Positions 16,419 to 21,324 of a stretch of DNA of 21,324 nt are shown piece after piece (the stretch's first letter is position 1; every line of letters begins with the position of its first letter). Below the pieces are notes generated by a model. It saw nothing but the letters and a program-made list of their open reading frames with translations, made no database searches and was not told the origin of the DNA. The stretch is taken from assembly GCA_041493035.1 (NCBI GenBank), contig JBGPYB010000078.1:1-21324 (forward strand). The letters are read 5' to 3'. The position numbers were made by a program, and so were the translations under genes. The DNA comes from JBGPYB01 sp041493035. GTDB lineage: Bacteria; Acidobacteriota; Vicinamibacteria; Fen-336.

Positions 16419-17399
16419 GTGGCGCGTATCGGGGTCACGGGCGCCGCCTCGTTCCTGGGGGGGCGGCTGCTGCGACGACTCGTCGAGTCGCGGGGCGCCG
16501 CGAACGTCCTCGCCCTGGACATCGTGGCTCCGCCGGCGGCCCTCGGCCTGCGTCACCGCTTCGTGGACTTGACCGAACCGGCTTCGGACCAACATCTCCT
16601 CGACGTTCTTCGCGAGGAAAAGATCGAGACCCTCGTCCACCTCGCCTACCTGACCGACCCGCGCCGCGATACGACGTACGCCCACGAGCTCGAGTCCATC
16701 GGCACGCTCTCCGTCCTGGCTGCCGCCGCGGCCGCGGGAGTGAAGCACGTGGTCGTTCGCTCCTACACCGCTGTGTACGGCGCCTTGGGCGGGAACCCGA
16801 GCTTCCTGACGGAGGACCGGCCGCTTCAAGCGAGCGCCGCGCTCCCGTGGGTGCGTGACAAGCTCGAGGCCGAGCAGCACGCGGCCTCGTTCGCGAAGCG
16901 ATACCCGCAGATGATCGTGACGGTGCTGCGCTTCGCGACCCTCTTCGGTCCGGGCGTGAGCAACTTCTACACGCGCCTCTTCGACAAGAGGGTCGTGCCG
17001 ATGCTGATGGGCTACGACCCGCTCGTCCAGCTTCTACATCCCGACGACGCTCTGGCTGGGGCCGAAGCCGCGCTGCGTCGCCCTTCGGCCGGCGCGATCA
17101 ACGTGGTCCCCAGTGCTTCCATTCCCCTGGGGGCGGCCCTCCATCTCGCGGCCAAGGTCCCCGTCGCCGTGCCGCATCCCGTCGCCTACGCGGCCTCGAA
17201 CCTGCTTTGGTCGGCGGGGCTCGCCGAGGCGCCGGGCGGCTTCGTGGATTACGCTCGATACCCGTTCGTGGCCGACGGCGAAAAGGCGCGCCGCGAGTTG
17301 GGGTGGGGAGCGCGCCACACGAGCCGTGACGCCCTCATGGCTTACCTGCGCTATCGGCATCCCGAAGAGGCCGCGCGCAACCCCGAGGCTCGAGCATGA
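16419..17399 (+). CDS. NAD-dependent epimerase/dehydratase-like extended SDR with Trp in place of the catalytic Tyr
   Basis: 326 aa from the GTG at 16419, 3 nt after the phasin-like stop. The N-terminal ARIGVTGAASFLGGRLLRRL is the Rossmann glycine motif; ALDIV at the end of strand 2 provides the usual acidic residue for NAD(H). VVVRSYTAVYG (about 110-120) carries the Ser/Thr of the SDR active site, and LFGPGVSNFYTRLFDK is typical of the epimerase family. The YxxxK position reads W144-V-R-D-K148, so the catalytic Tyr is replaced by Trp while Lys is kept; relatives commonly read YxRDK there. This may mean loss of dehydrogenase activity or a binding/regulatory role. It ends in an ATGA overlap with the acyltransferase gene. 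Substrate unknown; the operon context suggests a lipid intermediate. Confidence 0.85.
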   Translation: MARIGVTGAASFLGGRLLRRLVESRGAANVLALDIVAPPAALGLRHRFVDLTEPASDQHLLDVLREEKIETLVHLAYLTDPRRDTTYAHELESIGTLSVLAAAAAAGVKHVVVRSYTAVYGALGGNPSFLTEDRPLQASAALPWVRDKLEAEQHAASFAKRYPQMIVTVLRFATLFGPGVSNFYTRLFDKRVVPMLMGYDPLVQLLHPDDALAGAEAALRRPSAGAINVVPSASIPLGAALHLAAKVPVAVPHPVAYAASNLLWSAGLAEAPGGFVDYARYPFVADGEKARRELGWGARHTSRDALMAYLRYRHPEEAARNPEARA

Positions 17400-18421
17400 G
17401 CGCTTCGCCGAAGGTGGTGCCGATCCATCGTTCGCGGCCTCGGGCGCGCGGCGAGAAGGCCGCGGTGCGGGCCCAGATCCGGGCACTGGAGAGCGAGCTG
17501 CATCGCATTGAGCCCGCTCCTGCCGAAGCCTCAGCTCAGGGGCTCCCGGCCGCCATTGGCCGCTTGCTGCGAGAGGCGATGCGGAAGGTCCGGTGGGAGA
17601 CGGCCGCCCACGCGCTGGCGGCTCTCTATTTCTCCTGGCACTCGGAGGAGGTGGACGAGTTCGGCTACGACCGGCGCTTCACCGAGACCATCCGGCCCTT
17701 TCTCGAGTTCCTGTACGCCGTCTGGTGGCGCGTCGATGCGACAGGCCTCGAACACGTCCCGAGCCGTGGTGCCGCCCTCGTGGTCGGCAACCACGCCGGG
17801 GTCTTGCCCTGGGACGGCCTCATGGTGAATCTGGCCTTGCGCCATGGCAGCGCGGCTCGGCGTGAGTGCCGCTTGCTGGCTCTCGACATGTTCGCGCTCC
17901 TTCCGTTCCTGGCGCCGCTTCTGTCGCGCATCGGGGCAGTACGCGCCAACCCCGAGAACGGCGAGCGTCTGCTCCGAAGGGGAGAGGTCGTCGGCGTCTT
18001 CCCGGAAGGAGTCAAGGGAGTGGGGAAGCGCTTCCGCGACCGGTACAAGCTCGCGCGTTTTGGCCGAGGCGGCTTTGTGCGCGTGGCGCTGCGAACGGGT
18101 GCTCCCATCATTCCCTGCGCGATCGTGGGGTCCGAGGAAGTTCACCCGATGCTCGGCACCGCCAACTGGGTCGGGCGACCCTTCGGCCTGCCCTATTTCC
18201 CGATCACGCCGACGTTCCCCCTCCTCGGGCCCCTCGGCGTGATTCCCCTGCCGTCCAAGTGGACCATCGACTTTGCCGAGCCCATTTCGATGGACAAGTA
18301 CGGTCCCGAGGCCGCCGACGATCCGATCCTGGTCAACCGCCTTTCGGAGCAGGTGCGCAAGACCATTCAAGAAATGATCGACGGCCGTCTGGCGCAGCGA
18401 CAATCGGTCTGGTTTGGTTGA
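17396..18421 (+). CDS. PlsC-type lysophospholipid/glycerol acyltransferase
   Basis: 341 aa. Start ATG at 17396 overlaps the preceding stop (ATGA). After a basic, coiled N-terminal 90 residues, the acyltransferase domain (about 110-320) shows motif I as NHAGVLPWDG, with His133 and Asp140, and motif III as VFPEGVKG (Phe202-Gly205), followed by APIIPCAIVGSEE as motif IV. The His-Asp spacing is six residues rather than the classical four, a variant I associate with a subset of bacterial acyltransferases with NHSGxLPxDG. It should transfer an acyl group from CoA or ACP to a lysolipid or related alcohol at the inner membrane. As last gene of the reductase operon it could use acyl chains or alcohols made upstream. 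No convincing terminator is visible in the 16 bp before the convergent gene. Confidence 0.88.
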   Translation: MSASPKVVPIHRSRPRARGEKAAVRAQIRALESELHRIEPAPAEASAQGLPAAIGRLLREAMRKVRWETAAHALAALYFSWHSEEVDEFGYDRRFTETIRPFLEFLYAVWWRVDATGLEHVPSRGAALVVGNHAGVLPWDGLMVNLALRHGSAARRECRLLALDMFALLPFLAPLLSRIGAVRANPENGERLLRRGEVVGVFPEGVKGVGKRFRDRYKLARFGRGGFVRVALRTGAPIIPCAIVGSEEVHPMLGTANWVGRPFGLPYFPITPTFPLLGPLGVIPLPSKWTIDFAEPISMDKYGPEAADDPILVNRLSEQVRKTIQEMIDGRLAQRQSVWFG

Positions 18422-18437
18422 CGAAAACGACACCAAG

Positions 18438-18776
18438 CTACGTGGCCTTCGTGTGCTCCGCGACGAGCTTCTTCGGGGCCACCTGGGACCAGGCCAGACC
18501 CAGCAGCGCCGCGAGCTGACTGGCGCTCACGTGCTTCAAGTCGACGTTGGTCCAACCCTGACGGGACCAGGCGTTGAGCGAGAAGGCCTTCGGGTCTCCG
18601 CCGACGAGGGCGGCTTGATCCGCGACGGGCAGCTTCACGACGGCCCGCTGCTCGTCCGGCCACAGGGTCGCGAAGATCTTCCCTCTCACCCGGAAGGAGG
18701 GGTGACCCCGGTGGTCCTGTTCCTCCGCCTCGGGGAGCGAGAGCGCGAGCTTCCGAGCGTTCGAGGCGTCGATCAT
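18438..18776 (-). CDS. YjbR/MmcQ-family protein
   Basis: 112 aa from the ATG at 18776. The sequence from NARKLALSLPEAEEQDHRGHPSFRV through KIFATLWPDEQRAVVKL to GWTNVDLKHVSASQLAALLGLAW is a full-length YjbR/MmcQ (CyaY-like fold) domain. These small proteins are often annotated as DNA-binding, but their role is not established. It is convergent with the acyltransferase gene, with 16 bp between stops. A short in-frame extension to an ATG at 18836 is possible, but the upstream TAATAT box at 18814-18819 would then fall inside the gene. The start at 18776 overlaps the TGA of a 9-codon open frame (18773-18802). Confidence 0.85.
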   Translation of the reverse strand: MIDASNARKLALSLPEAEEQDHRGHPSFRVRGKIFATLWPDEQRAVVKLPVADQAALVGGDPKAFSLNAWSRQGWTNVDLKHVSASQLAALLGLAWSQVAPKKLVAEHTKAT

Positions 18777-18802
18777 GCGGCGTCGCCAGTCGGATCGTCC
18801 AT
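18773..18802 (-). other. Possible 9-codon upstream ORF coupled to the YjbR gene
   Basis: ATG at 18802 opens MDDPTGDAA and ends in TGA overlapping the YjbR ATG as ATGA. It starts 11 nt after a TAATAT box, the same spacing as TAGAAT to the ATG at 14254. It could be a translated leader that couples initiation to the YjbR gene on a nearly leaderless mRNA, or mere chance. Confidence 0.25.
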
Positions 18803-18813
18803 GTCTCGGAGAG

Positions 18814-18819
18814 ATATTA
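18814..18819 (-). promoter_or_regulatory. -10-like TAATAT upstream of the YjbR gene
   Basis: TAATAT on the minus strand lies in the 81-bp gap between the patatin stop (18858) and the YjbR start (18776). It is the only AT-rich hexamer there. No -35 match is seen. Confidence 0.4.
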
Positions 18820-18857
18820 GGACAAGTGACGGCCATCCGGAGCGCGGCCCGGTTCCG

Positions 18858-20039
18858 TCAGCCGAGCTTCGAGGAGAGCCGATCGAGGGAAGCGGCCAGC
18901 GTCCGGCCTACGGATGAGCGGAAGGCATGCCTGGGCGGAAGCTCCGGGAGGGAGAACGGGTCTTTCATCCCGATGCCGTGGCGTCGCAGCATGCGCTCGT
19001 ACGCGGCCCGGTTCTTGCGGAAGGCGAGGATCACCGAGCGGTAGCCGTCCTCCGCGACGATCCGCCGCACGCCGTACCGCATGATGTTGTAGGCGAACAT
19101 CCGCATGTCGTCCCGCGCGGGCTCGACCAGGAGGATGTCCACCTCGGGATGCTCCGTCTCGTAGCGCTCCATCCCGTACTGCATCCGGCCGTGGAGCATG
19201 ATTCTGAAGGCCTGATCCAGGACGTAGGTGACGCCCCTGTTGCTCAGGTGTCCGCTCAGCGGCCCGCGCGCGTCCTCATTGAGGATCGGCACGATGGGGT
19301 TGATGCAGAAGACGAGACGGGCCCCTCGGCTGATCGCGAGGTTGATGTGGGCGGTCTTCTTGACGCCACCGTCGACGTAGTCGCGCCCGCCGATGCGGAC
19401 CGGACGGTAGAGCCCGGGGAGAGCCGTGGACGCCTGGACCGCGCGGGAGACCGCAACGTCGCGATGTCCCTCCTTGCCGAAGGCCACGGCCTCGCCGCGA
19501 TCGAGGTCGACGGCCACGACGTACAGCTCTCGCTCCAGGTCATCGAAGCGGTCCCCGAGGCCCCGAGCGTGGAGGATCTCAGCGAGAAACTCCTGGACGC
19601 CCGAGTTGTCGAGGAGCCCGGCGGGGAGCAACTCGAACAGCGAGAAGGCCAGGTCGGCCATGTTCCGGCCGTCGCGTCTCAGGGCGCCGGCGAGGGCGCT
19701 CGTGAGGACTTTCGGGGCGCGCGCCGAGCGGCGCAGGAACTCGGCGATGCCGAGCCGGAAGAAGTGCGCCGACGCGTGCCCCGCCGCCGGTCGCGAGGGC
19801 GCCGTCACCTCTGCGTACAGGTCGCTCGGCGGGACGCCGCTCGCCAGGAGCGACGCCACGAAGGCGCCGCCGCTGACGCCGACGTAGAGGTCCAGGTCGA
19901 GGACGCTCCGGTCCAGCAGGTCCTCCAAGGCGCGGAGGCAGCCGATTTCGTAGACCGCGCCGGTGATGCCACCGCCGGCGCAGACGAGTGCGAGCGTGTC
20001 GCGCTTCGGCCGTCGCGGGCGCCTTGGAGGTTTGGGCAC
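18858..20039 (-). CDS. Patatin-like phospholipase / acyl hydrolase
   Basis: 393 aa from a GTG at 20039 with GGAG 8 nt upstream. The patatin fold is complete: oxyanion loop AGGGITGAVYEIG (about 21-33), nucleophile Ser56 in YVGVSGGAF (GxSxG) and catalytic Asp223 in YVDGGVKKT (DG[GA]). An N-terminal run of Pro/Arg/Lys (PKPPRRPRRPKR) is not a signal peptide, so a cytoplasmic or membrane-surface location is likely. The region after about 250 (RGVTYVLDQAFRIMLHGRM onward) follows bacterial patatin relatives. It should hydrolyse acyl esters of phospholipids or stored lipid. It sits 25 nt after the phasin-like gene, in one unit with PhaR, so it may act on granule or storage lipid, though patatins are not classic PHA depolymerases. 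Confidence 0.92.
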   Translation of the reverse strand: MPKPPRRPRRPKRDTLALVCAGGGITGAVYEIGCLRALEDLLDRSVLDLDLYVGVSGGAFVASLLASGVPPSDLYAEVTAPSRPAAGHASAHFFRLGIAEFLRRSARAPKVLTSALAGALRRDGRNMADLAFSLFELLPAGLLDNSGVQEFLAEILHARGLGDRFDDLERELYVVAVDLDRGEAVAFGKEGHRDVAVSRAVQASTALPGLYRPVRIGGRDYVDGGVKKTAHINLAISRGARLVFCINPIVPILNEDARGPLSGHLSNRGVTYVLDQAFRIMLHGRMQYGMERYETEHPEVDILLVEPARDDMRMFAYNIMRYGVRRIVAEDGYRSVILAFRKNRAAYERMLRRHGIGMKDPFSLPELPPRHAFRSSVGRTLAASLDRLSSKLG

Positions 20040-20064
20040 TCTGTTCTCCGGAGGTCGAACGTCC

Positions 20065-20493
20065 TCAGCGACGCCGCTTGAGACCGTCGATCTTCCGCGA
20101 GAGGGCTTCGACCTGCCGAGTCAGCTCGGCGACCTCGCTCCGGCTCGGGATGTTGAAGGCCGCGAGGGCGCTCTTCACGGCGTCGTCGACCATCCGACCA
20201 ACGACCTTCCGCTCCTTGCGAACCCGAGCCTGGAGGGTCGATACGCGCCCCTCGATCTGTTTGAGGGCCTTCTTCCGCTCCTTGCCGACTCGGGCGCCGA
20301 AGTCCCTGAGCATAGCCGCGGCCTCACGAGTGTCGATCTTGTTCTTCTTCAAGAGGCCCTTGATCTGCGTCTCCATCGCTCCCTCAGCGGAGGCCAAGGC
20401 CTTTTGCGTCGTCGCCCACGCCTCGCGCAGGACCTCTCCCGTTCCGCGAGTTGTCCGTGTCGCCTTCCGCGCCGTCGTCTTCTTCTTCGCCAT
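20065..20493 (-). CDS. Phasin-like polyhydroxyalkanoate granule-associated protein
   Basis: 142 aa. Start ATG at 20493 has a strong AGGAGA 6 nt upstream and lies 2 nt after the PhaR stop, which rules out the long in-frame extension into phaR. The N-terminus is Lys/Thr/Arg-rich (MAKKKTTARKATRTTR), the centre is amphipathic helix (VLREAWATTQKALASAEGAM; RVGKERKKALKQIEGRVSTL), then comes the hinge FNIPSRSEVAEL and a C-terminal coiled coil (RQVEALSRKIDGLKRRR). This is the PhaF/PhaI phasin layout, proteins that coat PHA granules and may bind DNA through basic segments. Pairing with PhaR, whose classical targets are phasin genes, supports the call. No PHA synthase is visible here. Confidence 0.8.
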   Translation of the reverse strand: MAKKKTTARKATRTTRGTGEVLREAWATTQKALASAEGAMETQIKGLLKKNKIDTREAAAMLRDFGARVGKERKKALKQIEGRVSTLQARVRKERKVVGRMVDDAVKSALAAFNIPSRSEVAELTRQVEALSRKIDGLKRRR

Positions 20494-20495
20494 GA

Positions 20496-21092
20496 CTATC
20501 TCCTTCTCTTGGCCTTCCTGGGCTTCGGTCCAGTGAGATACGTCTCGAAGGCCAGGAGGCGTTCCTTCAACGTGCCGAGGGACGCCGCCGCGTCGCCCAC
20601 CGGCGTCTTCTCGATGAGGCTGTGGAGGCGCGCCTCGATGCCCCGCTGCGCCTCGGTGACGAGACGGTGAACCGAGTCCGTGATCTCCTGGCGGAGGGCG
20701 AGCGCTTCCTCGATGCTCAGGCGCCCGCGGGAAAGCAGGCTCGAGACGATGCTCTCGGCTTCCTGTTGCGCCCTCGCCGCCACGTCGTGGGGCGCCGTCC
20801 ATTCCGCCCGGGCGCCCCCGTTCGCGCCAAAGCGAATGAGGCGCGTCAGGACCTGGCGGGGAACCTGCGCGGTCCGCTGCTTGAGACCCTCGAGAACGAC
20901 CTGTGCCAGAACGACGGTGGTCAAGTCCTCGCCGGTCTTCTGATCCTCCACACGGACCTCGCCGCCCCGGCCGATCATGAGGGCCAGGTCGGCCATCGTC
21001 ACGTAGCGTTTGGCTTGGGGGTCGTAGAGCTTCCGGTTGTCGTACCGCGTGATGAGGCGTTCCGAAGCGAGCTGAGGTTTCTTCTTCGCCAC
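20496..21092 (-). CDS. phaR: PhaR polyhydroxyalkanoate synthesis regulator
   Basis: 198 aa. The N-terminal PHB/PHA accumulation regulator DNA-binding domain (about 8-70) is clear: LITRYDNRKLYDPQAKRYVT, then DLALMIGRGGEVRVEDQKTG and LTTVVLAQVVLEG. A helical C-terminal region (about 95-190) ends in basic PRKAKRRR. In PHA producers PhaR represses phasin genes and is released by binding to nascent polymer granules. The start is the GTG at 21092 (MAKKKPQ by analogy with the family). There is no Shine-Dalgarno, and a near-consensus promoter places transcription start on this codon. The phasin-like gene follows after 2 nt and patatin after that, so PhaR would control its own operon. An upstream in-frame ATG at 21110 would place the -10 box within the gene, so I reject it. 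Confidence 0.9.
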   Translation of the reverse strand: MAKKKPQLASERLITRYDNRKLYDPQAKRYVTMADLALMIGRGGEVRVEDQKTGEDLTTVVLAQVVLEGLKQRTAQVPRQVLTRLIRFGANGGARAEWTAPHDVAARAQQEAESIVSSLLSRGRLSIEEALALRQEITDSVHRLVTEAQRGIEARLHSLIEKTPVGDAAASLGTLKERLLAFETYLTGPKPRKAKRRR

Positions 21093-21098
21093 GATCAC

Positions 21099-21127
21099 AA
21101 TATAACGCATCGCGTCATCACGGTCAA
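21099..21127 (-). promoter_or_regulatory. Sigma-70-type promoter of phaR, leaderless
   Basis: On the minus strand TTGACC (21122-21127), a 17-bp spacer, then TATATT (21099-21104). This is the best promoter in the window. The -10 ends 6 nt before the GTG at 21092, so the seventh base, the usual transcription start, is the G of the start codon itself. Confidence 0.75.
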
Positions 21128-21146
21128 GAGACAATAACGCGCTGCG

Positions 21147-21156
21147 CTAGCGCTAG
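21147..21156. promoter_or_regulatory. Perfect palindrome CTAGCGCTAG in the phaR/hydrolase intergenic region
   Basis: A 10-base perfect palindrome between the divergent phaR and hydrolase starts, about 25 bp upstream of the hydrolase start. Candidate operator half of a larger regulatory region; short enough to be chance. Confidence 0.3.
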
Positions 21157-21160
21157 GCTC

Positions 21161-21180
21161 CCTCGGATACACTTCCGAGG
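21161..21180. promoter_or_regulatory. Perfect inverted repeat abutting the hydrolase start, -10-like box in its loop
   Basis: Arms CCTCGGA and TCCGAGG (7 bp each) flank the 6-base centre TACACT and end directly at the GTG at 21181. TACACT is -10-like and lies 7 nt before the start codon. A repressor on the dyad would cover the promoter, or an RNA hairpin would form only if transcription started further upstream. Confidence 0.45.
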
Positions 21181-21324
21181 GTGCACATCCTCGAAGCGAC
21201 CCTCGCGGGCGTCCTGCTGGCGGCGGTTCAGGGCCCGCCGCAGCCCGTCTCCTTCCGCACCCAGGACGGTTGGACCGTCCACGCGAACCTGTACGGAGCC
21301 GGCGCCCGCGGCGTTGTGCTGGTC
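21181..21324 (+). CDS. Exported alpha/beta-hydrolase-like protein, 3' end outside window
   Basis: 48 codons are visible from the GTG at 21181. Residues about 2-17 (HILEATLAGVLLAAVQ) look like a short signal peptide. VSFRTQDGWTVHANLYGAG then GVVLV resemble the first strands of dienelactone-hydrolase-like alpha/beta hydrolases, where the oxyanion HG would come next, just past the window end. The gene is divergent from phaR with 88 bp between starts. It has no clear Shine-Dalgarno apart from CCGAGG inside the inverted repeat. The family call rests on a short stretch and is tentative. Confidence 0.6.
   Translation, partial: MHILEATLAGVLLAAVQGPPQPVSFRTQDGWTVHANLYGAGARGVVLV

Noticed and set aside
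18421..18438. A terminator between the convergent acyltransferase and YjbR genes
   Set aside because: Only 16 bases separate the stops and no stem-loop with a T-run is present.

Overview
The window is GC-rich bacterial DNA with a Gram-negative gene set: an outer-membrane barrel ending in Phe, an RND efflux system and secreted proteins. There is no rRNA, tRNA, CRISPR array, phage gene or insertion sequence that I can see. The mix (nucleotide-transporter-like proteins fused to HEAT repeats, a Cys-rich subtilase, PhaR/phasins, a fatty acyl reductase) and apparently leaderless first genes would suit an Acidobacteriota- or Myxococcota/Deltaproteobacteria-like environmental genome. That placement is inference only.

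Layout. (1) Bases 1-4111, plus strand: a Cu/Ag-type RND pump (CusA/SilA-like, cut by the window edge) and its CusB-like adaptor, which loses its C-terminus. (2) Bases about 4045-4525: a scar holding an unrecognised fragment and the 3' end of a marR-type gene, both minus strand. (3) Bases 4525-14180, minus strand: a five-gene block made of an NTT-like transporter fused to HEAT repeats and a cyclic-nucleotide-binding (CNB) domain, an OprP-type porin, a subtilisin-like protease, a second NTT-like/HEAT protein, and a translationally coupled protein with two degenerate CNB domains. (4) Bases 14254-18421, plus strand: a tightly packed operon of fatty acyl-CoA/ACP reductase-like SDR, small phasin-like protein, extended SDR and PlsC-type acyltransferase. 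(5) Bases 18438-21092, minus strand: a YjbR/MmcQ gene, then a unit of PhaR regulator, phasin-like protein and patatin lipase. (6) From 21181, plus strand: the start of an exported alpha/beta-hydrolase-like gene.

How they may work together. Regions 4 and 5 look like storage-lipid biology: acyl reduction, acyl transfer, lipid hydrolysis, and granule-surface proteins under PhaR. Region 3 is the most unusual part. The same NTT-HEAT-CNB architecture occurs twice, once as one polypeptide with an intact CNB cassette and once split into two coupled genes whose CNB cassettes have lost their key residues, with a porin and a secreted protease between them. This suggests an envelope sensing or transport system, but no function can be assigned from sequence alone. 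Regions 3 and 4 diverge from a 73-bp gap whose central dyad covers the expected -35 positions of both promoters.

A cross-cutting signal is that promoter-proximal genes carry a -10-like hexamer only 6-11 nt before the start codon, which implies leaderless mRNAs, while several downstream genes have clear Shine-Dalgarno sequences.
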